A program made the translations under genes and the position numbers. 64,000 bases of DNA, from NCBI GenBank assembly GCA_022432975.1, contig CM039515.1:19161554-19225553 (forward strand), written 5' to 3'. This document shows positions 52,406 to 64,000 of this stretch, piece by piece. Positions within the stretch are counted from its first letter, which is position 1. Every line of letters starts with the position of its first letter. Under the pieces are notes generated by a model. The model was given only the letters and a program-made list of their open reading frames with translations, was not told the origin of the DNA and did not search any database. Origin of the DNA: Begonia masoniana (Eukaryota; Streptophyta; Magnoliopsida; Cucurbitales; Begoniaceae).

Positions 52406-53995
52406 TGTTAGTGGTTTTACACACTTACACGCAAGTGCACGTGTCGCTAACGAAGTAATAGAGTAAGTAAAGTATCGATCCCACGAGGATATTATTAATC
52501 GAATTAATCGCTATAAAAATCTTATAAAAATATTAAATTGCTGGATAAAAATTAGAAATAAAATATGAATAATGATGCAATAAAATAAAGCAAGATTAAA
52601 CGAGATAAAAACAATAAAAGGAAGCCTTGGCTAGGATCGATTTTCTTCGTTACGATGATTCTGCTACTAATGCTCTGGTAATGCTCTGCAGCATTATCTA
52701 AAAAACAGCAAAAATAAAAATATTTTCTAGGATTCTGTCGAATTGCCTAGGTAAATTCAATTTAGAATTTCTTTCTACCTTGAAAGAATGTAACTAATAT
52801 TGAATTTTCGATACGTGCTATTCTTATCGCCAATCAAATTAATGTTAACTACGTTGTAACAATTTAATTCGATTAATTATTCGTGCATCTGAAATTTATA
52901 TCTATCTGTCGATACAATATAAACATGAATCGTCAACCTATCTATCGATACGATTTGACTTAGCAAGAAAATTTCACAAATAATTGTTCAATAGGTAATT
53001 GCAGAAACAAAACCAAGATCGTAGCAAAATATCGCAACAAATACTATCGTCCTAACCAAGATTAAAAAGTTTAGCTACGAGACATAATTAAAATAAAACT
53101 AAAAGTAATAGTGTTCATAGAAAAATAAAGCAATAAAAATAAAAGAAGAAGAAGAAAGATCTTCAAGGCTCGGCGTCGGTGGTCTCCTCCAGATCCAGAC
53201 CTTCTGGTCCAGCCAAAAGTCCCCTTTATGGTTGAAAAGTATCCCCTATTCTTTTTTGCTTGATTCCAGGATTTTGCTTTTCTCTCTCATCCATTATGTT
53301 TAATTGTTTTGTCATCTAGTGCTGCCCAAGTTTAGCTTTCTTCCTCTGCCCAGTGACCATCTTTTATTCTTTCCCTTCTAGTCTTCCGCTGCCCAGCTCC
53401 TTCTAGTCTTCCGCTGCTCAGCTGCCCAGCTTCCTTCTTTCCCTTCTAGTCTTCCGCTGCCCAGCTGAACAGTGCTCTCTTCCGCTAGTTTTTATTTCTT
53501 TTATTTCAGCGTCTTCCGCCACTTTTGTCATCTAATGCTGCCCCTCATCACGTCTTCCGCTGCCCAGCTTGCTTTATTCCCTTCAGTTTTCTGCTGCCCA
53601 GCTGCCCATTCTTCAAATCATCCGCTGCCCTATTTAATTAAATCCAAATCTAATTCTTCCATGAATTCAACATTCTCTTCTCCATAATCAGCAACTAATT
53701 TCCTCAATTTACGTGATTTGATTCCTCTCTCTCCATGATCTTTAGCTTTTGAATTTTATTCTCCCTCTAATAACATTACATTCAAATACGAAACTGTGAA
53801 ATTCAAATTAAAGAGAAAAATCTACTTTTGATGGAAAATCTACATAAATATATTAAATTGAATCAAAACACTAATGCTGCAAGATTAAATAGCCATTGTA
53901 TTAAATTCATACCACTTTATTATTGCAATCACTCAATTCATACAAGTTTTCTTATGTAAAGTTTGCATAAAATGACTCTAAAATAAGAGTCATCA
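52406..53995 (-). repeat. Athila element 3' LTR
   Basis: 1590 bp, TGTTAGTGG...GAGTCATCA on the + strand. An internal CT-rich block (53330-53640) repeats GCTGCCCAGCT and CTTCCGCTGCCC many times and is slightly rearranged relative to the other LTR (53390-53450 against 63410-63470). Confidence 0.95.
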
Positions 53996-55579
53996 AATAC
54001 CCCCAAACTTAAACCATTACTCGTCCTCGAGTGATGCAAACAAAAATGACTTTCCAAGGTAACATTGACAAAATTGATATAATTTCAAAATATCTACTAA
54101 CTTGTAAATTATTGAAAAATTTCACTATCACAATTAAAAGCAATCAATATAGATTCAATTCCCAATAAACTAGTCAAAATGTGTGTGTGCTCAAACTCCA
54201 ATTGAATTGCTAAGTTCAATCATCAAAACTAGAGATCACAATACATATCGTCGAATGTCAACTCTCTAATATCCTTCATAAATCCATTAGCATTCAAAGA
54301 TTCTTCTTCTTTATTTTATTTTATTTTTAAATAAGTGAAGGGATTAAGTTTTTTTTTTTTTTTTTTTTTTTTTTTTCAACATTGACTTTATCTATCAGTC
54401 ACACTACCTTTTGACGCGATTGATAACATTGGTGATGAAGTCCTCCGGTTACTCAATAGTGTCACCTCAAGATAAATATACTCATATAAAAGATAGAGGA
54501 GTATAGTCAATAAACATGCAACAGAGTTCCTCCCAACGCCTCTAATTTATTTCGACACACGAGTATCCAAAAGGCTCACTCGAATTGAAAGTAGATTAGG
54601 AAGTTGCATTTATCATTTTTTTTTTCAACCCCCAAACTTATTATTTATGATGTATTTTTTAGAAGAAGTCTTGAATTACTAATTCTTTCATTAAGCACTA
54701 AATTATTGTCACTAGATATAATTGTAACGTCTAGAAAGGATGATAATTCCCAAGCAACCAATAAGGAGTGGTGTGTTAGGACAAACTAAGCTTATGGGAA
54801 CAAATCTTAATTAATTTCAACTAATGTGTGACAATGACATTATTCAATAACTCACTAAATTAAAAGATATTAGGAAATTCACTGTTCTTCATTTCTCAAA
54901 TAGTCTATAGATCAAACAGAACACTACTAACCAAAACAGAGCAAATAACACAAAGGCATTCATGCAACGCACTAAACAAATTAGGCATAAAACTAAAAGA
55001 AATACATATTTTAAGCAGTTTTCAAACTTTCAAATTAATTACTAATTTCTTTCATTAAGCACTCTAAATGATTGTCCACCTAGATATTAATTGTACTGTC
55101 TAGAAAGGATGATATTCCCAAGCAACCAGATAAGGCGTTTTTTTTGTGGTTAGGACACACTAAGTTCTGGGAACAAATCTTTATAATTTCAACTAATGTG
55201 TGACATGACAATTATTCAATAACTCACTAAATTAAACGATATTAGGAAATTCACTGTTTCTTCATTTTCTCAAATAGTCTATCGATCAAACAGAACACTA
55301 CTAACCAACAGAGACAATAACACAAAGGCAATCATGCAACGCAACTAAACAACATTAGGCATAAAACTAAAAGAACTACATATCTCTAAGCAGTTTTCAA
55401 ACTTTCAAATTAAACAGAAACAAAACATCCACATTAAACTTCCAGACATCCAAACAAAATTAAACATGCATGCACCCCCAAACTTAAAAATTGGCAGTGT
55501 CCCCACTGCCAAACAGAATGAAGTTCAACGAAAATAATTTAAAACAAAATAAATTAGGGGGTTAGGACTTCCCTGGTAT
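53996..55579. other. Athila non-coding region between env-position ORF and 3' LTR
   Basis: Starts with the polypurine-tract complement and the CTCGTCCTCGAGTGATG segment common in Athila elements. It includes a T-run of about 27 at 54350-54376. 54675-55030 and 55037-55400 are a tandem duplication with many small indels. No gene was recognised. Confidence 0.75.
54675..55400. repeat. About 360-bp tandem duplication with dense small indels
   Basis: ATTACTAATT(T)CTTTCATTAAGC at 54675 recurs at 55037. The copies align over the whole length (CTAGAAAGGATGAT, CCCAAGCAACCA, TCAACTAATGTGTGACA, AACAGAACACTACTAACC). They differ mainly by 1-4 bp insertions and deletions and less by substitutions. Confidence 0.9.
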
Positions 55580-56863
55580 TTATGCTTCAGGTTCTGGTTC
55601 ATCATCCGAGTCTAGGAAAAGTGCGGTTGGGAAACGTGGGAAAACAGGAGATGGATCCTTTGGTTTCTTGGCAAAGCTAACTGCCAATGTTGTATCACGC
55701 AGCTTGTTGTATTGCCAAAATGTTCTATTTTTGCGTTTTAAACTAGCCAAGGCCCTTGTCACCTTGTATTGTAATTGCTTCTGAAGTTGAAGTTCCTCTT
55801 TCAAAGTCGAAAGATCATTTCTGTGCAAATCGAGCTTGTTACGCAATGACTCTAGACCGTCAAGTATTTGCTGATGGATATTGTTGGTGCTGGATGATGC
55901 TGCAGCTCCACTTGCAGCATTCTCCTCAGATTCTGGTGCTCCTGCTCCCAACCCCTCCGAAGCAATTCTCCTTATAATAGGTGGTGTCATTACAGGACCG
56001 GGGCAGAGTTCTTCTTCATCAGCATCATACATTACGCCAGCCAGTTCACATAATCCAGAGATTAAAGAAGGAAATAACAGCTGCCCTTTCGGTTTTAAAG
56101 CATTTGCACACAAGTTCCGATATATCACCAGACCCACATTAATTGTCTTGTTTGTCAAAATGCAATAGAGTAAGATAGCTCGTTCTCTTGTCAAATGCTG
56201 ACCATGAGACGAAGGAAATAATCGGAGTTTTAAAAAATGATACCAAACCTTAGCCTTCGGCAGTAGAGCGAGCCTTGGAATAGAGACACAGCCAGTTTTT
56301 GACCTTACCCATTCTGTGTCGGGCACTGCTATTTCCGTCAATACTGATTTTAAAAATCCCTGTGATCCATAATCCTCGTATTTATAGAATTCATCCTCAA
56401 CTTCCTCCAACTCGTAAAATTTATTAATTTCAGATGGTCCTATTTTTACCTCGCATTCTCGAACCCGAATGCTTTCAGGCAAATCTCCCTCAAAATTGGC
56501 ATAAAACTCCCGCACAAGATTCTTTATCGCTGCATTCGGAGCAGCACAAAATTTTTCCCACTTTCGTTCTTGAATAATAGAGCCAATATAGCTTGGGTAC
56601 CTGGATAATTGCTCGGCCTCAACCAGGAAACCTTTTTCTTGAGCAAAAGACCGTTGTTGTAGAGCTTGCTCGTATCGCAGCTTGGCTTCCTCAGAAATAA
56701 ACGCCATTCTGTTTACTTTCTTGGCGTTTTTCCGACCCTTCTGTTTTGGCCTCATTGTTACAGACAGCATAGTGCGTAATGCTGTAGCGTTAGTCGCAGC
56801 GGCGTGGAGCAGAGGAAAAATGGTCGAAAATTTTTGCTCGGAGACTCGAAAGAAAAATCTCAC
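55580..56863 (-). CDS. Env-position ORF of the Athila element, intact, 427 aa
   Basis: ATG at 56863, stop at 55580, no break. The basic N-terminal part (RPKQKGRKNAKK, about residues 38-50) is followed by a region with LVREFYANFEGDLPESIRV (about 136-154) and then EINKFYELEEVEDEF, typical of the 'putative plant transposon protein' domain. A C-terminal Ala/Ser linker, a heptad-like coil (NIHQQILDGLESLRNKLDLH and onward, about 328-385) and an acidic tail ending DSDDEPEPEA follow. I see no convincing signal peptide or membrane helix, so an envelope function is not supported by sequence; 'env-like' refers to position only. An alternative start is the Met at residue 37. It lies about 250 bp after the pol end, and its mode of expression is unclear. 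Confidence 0.8.
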   Translation of the reverse strand: MRFFFRVSEQKFSTIFPLLHAAATNATALRTMLSVTMRPKQKGRKNAKKVNRMAFISEEAKLRYEQALQQRSFAQEKGFLVEAEQLSRYPSYIGSIIQERKWEKFCAAPNAAIKNLVREFYANFEGDLPESIRVRECEVKIGPSEINKFYELEEVEDEFYKYEDYGSQGFLKSVLTEIAVPDTEWVRSKTGCVSIPRLALLPKAKVWYHFLKLRLFPSSHGQHLTRERAILLYCILTNKTINVGLVIYRNLCANALKPKGQLLFPSLISGLCELAGVMYDADEEELCPGPVMTPPIIRRIASEGLGAGAPESEENAASGAAASSSTNNIHQQILDGLESLRNKLDLHRNDLSTLKEELQLQKQLQYKVTRALASLKRKNRTFWQYNKLRDTTLAVSFAKKPKDPSPVFPRFPTALFLDSDDEPEPEA

Positions 56864-57109
56864 TGAATGTCGGCGACGGGTTACAAGCAGAAATTAACCC
56901 TAAAATCGCTTTAAGAGAAATTGGATGAAGATAAATAAATAAGTAAGAGTGAAATTCAAAAATAACTTATTTAAACCAACAAAATTATAAAACAAAAATA
57001 ATAGATAAAAATTGCAACTAAAATTAATGCATAAAAGGATATTATTGAGGGTTGCCTCCCTCACAGCGCTAAGTTTTTACATAAGTCTTCAGCCAGACTT
57101 TCCTTTTGC

Positions 57110-59575
57110 TCAGTTTTCTTCCACATTTTGTAGGGAAATTGACATAATTTTTGTCAATTTCTCTCCAAAATAATGTTTTATTCGTTGGCCATTTACCTTG
57201 AAATTCCTTCCATTTTTTTCATCATGCAGCTCCACTGTTCCATATGGAAATACCTCCATTATTTCAAATGGCCTCTCCCAACCTTAGCTCTTCCAGCTCC
57301 TGTAACTGCAAAAATCGATGTTTCCCTGCTCTTTGTAAATCCAGGTTTAGAGTTTTAATTGCCCAATATGCTTTCTGCTCAAGCTCTACTGGTAAATGAC
57401 AAGCTTTCCCATAAATCAAATTATAAGGTGTGGTGCCCAAAGGTGTTTTATATGCAGTTCTATATGCCCATAATGCATCATCTAATTTTAATGACCAATC
57501 TTTTCTGTTCGGATTCACCACCTTCTCCAGAATCTGTTTTACTTCCCTGTTAGATACTTCTGCTTGTCCATTACTCTGAGGATGGTATGCTGTAGTTATT
57601 TTATGTTTGACCCTATATTTTCCCAGTAATCCAGTGAACATCCTATTGCAGAAATGGGAACCTCCATCGCTTATAATTGCTCGCGGTGTTCCAAAACGTG
57701 TAAAAATATTTTTCTGCAGAAATTTAAGAACACTTTTCCCTTCATTATTTGGAAGTGCCACTGCTTCAACCCATTTAGATACATAATCCACAGCCAGCAA
57801 AATATATTGATTCCCGAAAGAAGGTGGAAAAGGTCCCATGAAGTCTATCCCCCATAAATCGAATATTTTCACTTCTAAAATATTTGTAAGTGGCAGCTCG
57901 TGTTTCCTCGAGATGTTTCCTACTCTTTGGCATCTGTCACAATTTTTAACATATTCATTAGCATCCTTAAAAAGAGAGGGCCAGTACAAACCTGATTGCA
58001 AAATTTTAGTTGCTGTTCTAGTTCCTCCATAATGACTGCCATATGGTGCTGCGTGGCATTGCTGCAGCACTGATTGCATTTCTTCTTCAGGGACACACCT
58101 TCTTAACAGCTGGTCAGCACATTGTTTGAAAAGAAATGGCTCGTCCCAGAAATATTGTTTAACATCCTTCAAGAACTTCCTTCGTTGCTGATAATCTAAA
58201 TCAAAAGGGACAATATTACTTACAATAAAATTCACAAAATCTGCGTACCAGGGAGCTGAAGAAACTTCCAGCTGCAGTAGCTGTTCATCAGGGAAGAATT
58301 CTTTAATCATTTCTTCATTTTGCTGCTCCCCCACATTCTCCAGGCGAGATAAATGATCAGCTACTTGGTTTTCGCAACCCTTTCTGTCTCGAATCTCCAT
58401 ATCAAATTCTTGAAGTAACAGCACCCATCGAATAAGCCTAGGTTTAGCATCCTTCTTGGCAACCAAATGTTTTATTGCTGCATGATCCGTATAGACGATA
58501 ACCTTGGCGCCAATTAGATATGTTCTGAATTTATCAAATGCAAATACCACCGCTAACAGTTCTTTCTCCGTGGTTGTGTAATTCTTTTGAGCCTCATTCA
58601 AAGTTTTGCTGGCATAATAAATAGAGTGAAATAATTTGTCTTTCTTCTGCCCGAGAACTACTCCCACTGCATAATCACTTGCATCACACATCAGAATAAA
58701 TGGAGAGTTCCAGTCTGGTGCAGCTATCACAGGTGCAGTGATCAGCTTCTGTTTCAGCAGGTGAAAGGCTTCAAGACAGTTTTTATCAAAGTTAAATGGT
58801 ATATTCTGCTCCAGTAAACTGCACAAGGGCTTTGATATTTTAGAAAAATCTTTGATGAAGCGTCTGTAAAATCCTGCATGCCCCAAAAAGCTTCTGATTC
58901 CCTTCACTGTTTTTGGTGGAGGCAGTTTCTCAATAATTTCGATCTTCGCTTTATCCACCTCTAACTCTTTGTCTGAAACCTTGTGTCTGAGAACTATCCC
59001 TTCTGGAACCATAAAGTGGCACTTTTCCCAGTTTAAAACTAGGTTAGTTTCCATGCATCTCTTCAACACTTTCTCTAAATTTTCCAAGCAATTTTCGAAA
59101 GAATCTCCAACAATGGAGAAATCATCCATAAAGACTTCCAAACATTCTTCAATCATGTCTGAGAAAATGGCCATCATACAACGCTGAAATGTGGCAGGAG
59201 CGTTGCACAAACCAAAAGGCATTCTCCTAAAGGCGAAAGTTCCATATGGGCAGGTGAAAGTTGTTTTCTCCTGATCGTCTGGTGCTATAGTAATTTGATT
59301 ATACCCTGAGTATCCGTCCAAGAAGCAGTAGAATTTCTTTCCTGCTAATCGATCCAGCATTTGATCTATAAAGGGAAGAGGAAAGTGGTCCTTTCGGGTT
59401 GCTTTATTCAGTTTCCTGTAGTCCATGCATATCCTCCATCCTGTTACTGTTCTTGTAGGAATTAATTCACTTTTATCATTAGCCACTACAGTTGTTCCTC
59501 CTTTCTTTGGAACACAATGAATTGGGCTAATCCACGAGCTGTCAGAAATGGGGTAGATAATCCCGCATCCAACTA
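57110..59575 (-). pseudogene. Athila RT-RNase H-integrase region, frame-broken at both ends
   Basis: The long open stretch ends at 57264. From about 59560 it reads [46 protein letters not shown] (the RT catalytic YXDD, with Phe-Met), RNase H with [15 protein letters not shown] and [10 protein letters not shown], the integrase HHCC ending CDRCQRVG, the integrase DDE core ([34 protein letters not shown]), and [18 protein letters not shown] 1-nt change near 57275 puts the C-terminus (VFPYGTVELHD ... LQNVEEN, stop at 57110-57112) in another frame. The N-terminal side is broken near 59560-59575 by a TAG plus a 1-nt deletion relative to the protease frame. Confidence 0.93.
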
Positions 59576-61678
59576 CTTGAGTATTTCTTTCTTCACCACT
59601 TCTTTCATAATCGGGTTTAATCTTCTCTGCTGATCTATGGTTGCTGTAACTCCTTCTTCCAATCTTATCTTGTGCATACAGATGCTTGGACTTATCCCTT
59701 TTATGTCTTTCACTGTCCATGCTAAAGCTAGCTTATATCTCTTTAGAACCTCCACTAATTCTTGCTCCTGCATGTTAGACAAAGCAGTAGAAATAATAGC
59801 AGGAAATGTTTTGTTGAGTCCAAGAAATACATACTTCAAATGTGGGGGCAGCTGTTTGAGTTCCACTGTGGCTGCTTCCTTGCTAGAATACTCCCCATCT
59901 TCTTTATCATCTTCTGCTCGAATTAAGGCCTCGTACTGCCTTCTAGATCCTCCTGAAAATTGTTTTATTTCTGTTGCTTTGATTCCTTCAGAAATGCTGA
60001 AACACTCTTCTTCATCATAGGGACATTTCATGGCTTTTAAGACATTGAAAGTAACTTGCTGGTCGTTAACTCTCATTGTGAGTTCTCCTCTCTGGACATC
60101 AATAAGAGTTCTTCCGGTAGCCAAAAATGGCCGCCCCAAAATTATTGGCACCTCTCGATCGGCTTCATAGTCAAGTATAATGAAATCTGCAGGGAAAATG
60201 AATTTATCCACCTTTACCAACACATCTTCAATCTTTCCTTGAGGGTTGGTTAATGATCGGTCAGCAAGCTGCAAGGTTACTGTTGTTGGCCGAGCTTCTC
60301 CAATTCCAAGCTTCTTAAAGATTGACATGGGCATCAGATTTATGCTGGCTCCCAGATCACAGAGAGCTTTTCCAAAATAATTATTGCCAATTGTACAAGG
60401 AATAGTGAAGCTACCAGGGTCCTTCAACTTTGGTAGGATCTTATTCTGCAAAATATAGCTGGTTTCCTCAGTCATAGCCACCATTTCATATTCTCCCAAC
60501 CTCCTTTTTTTGGATAAGATGTCCTTCATAAATTTAGTGTAATTCGACATCTGTTCAAGAGCTTCCACAAGAGGTACATTGATATGGAGTTGCTTCAAAA
60601 CATCCAAAAATTTTTTAAACTGTTTTTCCTGGTTGTGCTTGTGAAGTCTCTGTGGAAATAGTGGAGGAGGTCTCTGCAGTTGCATCTCTGTAGGTCGATG
60701 CTGCTGCGATGCTGCGGGCGAAACTGCGGCATTTATATTAATTTCTCCAGAATCAGAATTAAACTCTTCGGCCTCTTGAGGTCTTTCTTTCTCAATCATC
60801 ATTTCTCTTTCTTGTAAATCCTCAATACTGGGTTGCTGTTCTGCTTCTTTTTCTTGGCAATTTTTCTTTGGTTTCTCCACTCTTGGTGGCTTTTCTGGAA
60901 TCTCCACTTCTCTGCCATTTCTTAAAATTATTGCCTTGCAGTGTTCTTTTCCCGGTCTCTGTGGGATTTCAGTGTCGCTTGGTAATTGTCCACTGCTTCT
61001 CGAATTTGCAGACTGTGCTAGTTGTCCCAACTGGGTTTCAATATTCTTTATCAAAGCTGCTAAATTCTGCAAAATTATATCCGTCTTTGCAGCATATTCC
61101 CTTGCAAAGTTATCTGATTTTTCTTGAACTACTGGCTTCTGAATTTGCTGATTGTAGTTCTGGGCATAGTTGTCAGCAGATCTTGCAGGTACTACATTAT
61201 TCTGTTGCTGCGAACTCCATTGGAAGTTAGGGTGCTGTCTCCATCCTAGGTTGTACGTCTGTGAATATGGGTTATTATTTCTGTTATACCCCACGTAATT
61301 TGCCGACTCAGGATTCGTCGGGCATGAACTATCATCATGGTTCTCTCCACAGAAAATGCATGAAACCTCTCGTAACTGTGGCTGCTGCTGTTTGTTCATG
61401 GCTTTAATGGTATTTTCCAATGATGCTATTTTTGCATTAAGAGCAGCTACTTCATCTACTTCATAAACTCCAGGAGATCTTCTTGCTGTTGTATTCCTCT
61501 CCGATGGCCATTGATAACTGTTCACCGCCATTCTTTCCAGTAAATCATATGCTTCATTGAAAGATTTTGACAGCAGTGTTCCATTAGCTGCTGCGTCGAT
61601 AATCGATCGGGTCTGTCCATCAGCCCATTGTAAAATGTTTCCAGTTGAATCCAGTGAGGGATCCCGTGATTTGGACAC
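59573..61678 (-). pseudogene. Athila gag C-terminus, zinc knuckle and protease
   Basis: Open for about 700 codons. It includes IIDAAANGTLLSKSFNEAYD (gag), a CX2C...C knuckle CIFCGENHDDSSC, long Gln/Asn-rich and Glu/Lys-rich linkers, and the aspartic protease LCDLGASINLMP followed by ADFIILDYEADREVPIILGR. It ends with IRLEEGV...[13 protein letters not shown] at a TAG (59573-59575), just where RT begins. The first roughly 25 codons (61678 to about 61605) are the wrong frame; the real gag enters here by a frameshift. Confidence 0.92.
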
Positions 61679-62301
61679 TGTCTCAGCAACTCTTTAAATC
61701 TATCCCATGCTTCGTAGAGGGATTCTCCATCTCTTTGCTGAAAACTGGTGATCTCATTTCTCATCCTCGCATTCCTCACTGGTGGGTGATATTTCATAAT
61801 GAACTTTTTAGCTAGATCTCCCCATGTAGTTATGGTATCTGAAGGAATGCTGTTCAACCAATCTCTGGCGCAATCTCTCAAAGAATAAGGAAAAAGTTTC
61901 AGTCTCAGGGCTTCTGCAGATACACCAGGGAAGTTAAATGAATCACTTACTTCTCCGAAAACCTTCAAATGGCGATGAGGATTATCTGTTATAGCTCCAG
62001 TGAATTGTCCAACCGTCTGAAGCATTTGGAACATCATTGGTTTCAGTTCGAATCTGATGGCGCGAAGGTCAGGTCTGACTATTCCAGGATTAAGATCGTT
62101 CAGTATAGGAATTGCAAAATCCTGAATAGGTATATCTCTATCATCACGAACACGTTCGGCATTGATTCTTTCTTCCTGTGCATTCGCCATATTTTCTCCT
62201 TCAATAAACTGTTGTTGCTGTTGTCTTCTTCTAGCTCTAAATGTCCTTTCAATTTCGGGATCTATAGGTACAAGATCCTGTGCGTCTTCTTCGTCCGGCA
62301 T
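61605..62301 (-). pseudogene. Athila gag N-terminal part
   Basis: ATG at 62301 starts MPDEEDAQDLVPIDPEIERT, and the gag core follows: NPHRHLKVFGEVSDSFNFPG, LKLFPYSLRDCARDWLNSIP, TITTWGDLAKKFIMKYHPP, FQQRDGESLYEAWDRFKELL. Near 61605 the frame is lost (the reading continues out of frame to 61522) and gag resumes in the next frame. Gag-pol therefore carries at least three frame changes plus a stop. Confidence 0.92.
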
Positions 62302-62397
62302 AAATCAATAATATCTGAAAATAGATAAACAAACGAAAATAAAATAACGTAAAATAAAATAAAATAATTATAGCAAAATAATAACAACTAAACAATA

Positions 62398-62415
62398 TCC
62401 CCCGCAACGACGCCA
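62398..62415 (-). promoter_or_regulatory. Primer-binding site of the Athila element
   Basis: On the - strand, TGGCGTCGTTGCGGGGGA starts a few bases after the 5' LTR end. It resembles the Asp-tRNA site used by Athila elements, with about two differences from the usual form. Confidence 0.8.
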
Positions 62416-62421
62416 AAAACT

Positions 62422-64000
62422 TGTTAGTGGTTTTACACACTTACACGCAAGTGCACGTGTCGCTAACGAAGTAATAGAGTAAGTAAAGTATCGATCCCAC
62501 GAGGATATTGTTAATCGAATTAATCGCTATAAAAATCTTATAAAAATATTAAATTGCTGGATAAAAATTAGAAATAAAATATGAATAATGATGAAATAAA
62601 ATAAAGCAAGATTAAACGAGATAAAAACAATAAAAGGAAGCCTTGGCTAGAATCGATTTTCTTCGTTACGATGATTCTGCTACTAATGCTCTGGTAATGC
62701 TCTGCAGCATTATCTAAAAAACAGCAAGAATAAAAATATTTTCTAGGATTCTGTCGAATTGCCTAGGTAAATTCAATTTAGAATTTCTTTCTACCTTGAA
62801 AGAATGTAACTAATATTGAATTTTCGATACGTGCTATTCTTATCGCCAATCAAAATAATGTTAACTACGTTGTAACAATTTAATTCGATTAATTATTCGT
62901 GCATCTGAAATTTATATCTAACTGTCGATACAATATAAACATGAATCGTCAACCTATCTATCGATACGATCTGACTTAGCAAGAAAATTTCACAAATAAT
63001 TGTTCAATAGGTAATTGCAGAAACAAAACCAAGATCGTAGCAAAATATCGCAACAAATACTATCGTCCTAACCAAGATTAAAAAGTTTAGCTACGAGACA
63101 TAATTAAAATAAAACTAAAAGTAATAGTGTTCATAGAAAAATAAAGCAATAAAAATAAAAGAAGAAGAAGAAAGATCTTCAAGGCTCGGCGTCGGTGGTC
63201 TCCTCCAGATCCAGACCTTCTGGTCCAGCCAAAAGTCCCCTTTATGGTTGAAAAGTATCCCCTATTCTTTTTTGCTTGATTCCAAGATTTTGCTTTTCTC
63301 TCTCATCCATTATGTTTGATTGTTTTGTCATCTAGTGCTGCCCAAGTTTAACTTTCTTCCGCTGCCCAGTGACCATCTTTTATTCTTTCCCTTCTAGTCT
63401 TCCGCTGCCCAGCTCCTTCTAGTCTTCTGCTGCCCAGCTGCCCACCTTCCTTCTTTCCCTTCTAGTCTTCCGCTGCCCAGCTGAACAGTGCTCTCTTCCG
63501 CTAGTTTTTATTTCTTTTATTTCAGCGTCTTCCGCCACTTTTGTCATCTAATGCTGCCCCTCATCACGTCTTCCGCTGCCCAGCTTGCTTTATTCCCTTC
63601 AGTTTTCTGCTGCCCAGCTGCCCATTCTTCAAATCATCCGCTGCCCTATTTAATTAAATCCAAATCTAATTCTTCCATGAATTCAACATTCTCTTCTCCA
63701 TAATCAGCAACTAATTTCCTCAATTTATGTGATTTGATTCCTCTCTCTCCATGATCTTCAGCTTTTGAACTTTATTCTCCCTCTAATAACATTACATTCA
63801 AATACGAAACTGTGAAATTCAAATTAAAGAGAAAAATCTACTTTTGATGGAAAATCTACATAAATATATTAAATTGAATCAAAACACTAATGCTGCAAGA
63901 TTAAATAGCCATTATATTAAATTCATACCACTTTATTATTGCAATCACTCAATTCATACAAGTTTTCTTATGTAAAGTTTGCATAAAATGACTCTAAAAT
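62422..64000 (-). repeat. Athila element 5' LTR (11 bp beyond window end)
   Basis: Aligned base for base with 52406-53984. The same short open frame over the CT-rich block appears in both LTRs at the same place (53472 and 63488); it is repeat-derived, not a gene. Confidence 0.95.

Larger units (their letters stand above)
52406..64000 (-). mobile_element. Athila-type Ty3/gypsy element, - strand, cut by the window end
   Basis: The 3' LTR is 52406-53995 and the 5' LTR 62422-64000, lacking only about 11 bp at the window edge. The LTR end with CGCAAGTGCACGTGTCGCTA and TATCGATCCCACGAGGAT is typical of Athila. The primer site resembles that for Asp tRNA (complement 62398-62415), and the polypurine tract is GTTTGGGGGTATT on the - strand (53996-54008). 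Order on the - strand: gag, protease, RT, RNase H, integrase, a spacer, an env-position ORF, a long non-coding part, and the 3' LTR. By eye the LTRs differ by about 18 substitutions in 1579 bp (1.1 percent), with no net indel. Confidence 0.95.

Noticed and set aside
53472..53687. 71-codon frame found identically in both Athila LTRs (also 63488-63703)
   Set aside because: It lies in the CT-rich repeat block of the LTR. Its repetition follows from LTR identity, not from being a gene.

Overview
This window is nuclear DNA of a flowering plant, most likely a eudicot. The evidence is host-type genes with GT-AG introns and plant-type transposons of four kinds: Ty3/gypsy Tekay-like and Athila-like, Ty1/copia, and Mutator-like (MULE). 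Species cannot be told from the sequence. Roughly four fifths of the 64 kb is transposon sequence. I see no tRNA, rRNA, CRISPR array or prokaryotic operon.

Layout, left to right. 1-1742 is the 3' part of a gypsy LTR. 1743-11462 is a Mutator-like element (MULE 1) with a broken transposase on the + strand, a second gene-like region on the - strand pointing towards it, and a right terminal inverted repeat (TIR). Its transposase is split by a perfect run of 1761 T, an array of about 75 palindromic 22-23 bp units, and the LTR that carries the array (2443-8025). 11462-26070 is the only gene island. It holds a decayed PTAR1-like gene (+) carrying a copia element (12505-17792) in an intron, an antisense CLASP fragment (18625-19205), and an apparently intact six-exon RBM42-like RNA-binding protein gene (- strand, 21523-25274). 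A second MULE starts at 26070 and is scrambled.

27.5-64 kb is a nest of retrotransposons whose insertion events can be read from exact 5-bp target duplications. MULE 2 is split by a solo LTR of 'family A' (28270-52260, TSD TAGGC). That solo LTR holds gypsy element 1 (28974-40810, - strand, TSD GATAC), which itself holds a gypsy solo LTR (36541-38874, TSD ATCTC). It also holds gypsy element 2 (41431-52184, + strand, TSD TAATC), whose 5' LTR holds a second family A solo LTR (42012-43427, TSD TGTAT). An Athila-type element (52406 to beyond the window end, - strand) sits next to it in the same MULE and has an intact 427-codon env-position ORF.

How the parts work together. None of the full-length retroelements has an unbroken gag-pol, although gypsy 2 has near-identical LTRs and must be recent. 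The only gene that looks functional is the RBM42 homologue. The most unusual feature is a hairpin-repeat module about 200-400 bp from the 3' end of the Tekay-like LTRs. Each element carries different palindrome sequences at the same place, often with a 23-bp period, and in one LTR the module has grown into a 1.7-kb satellite-like array.
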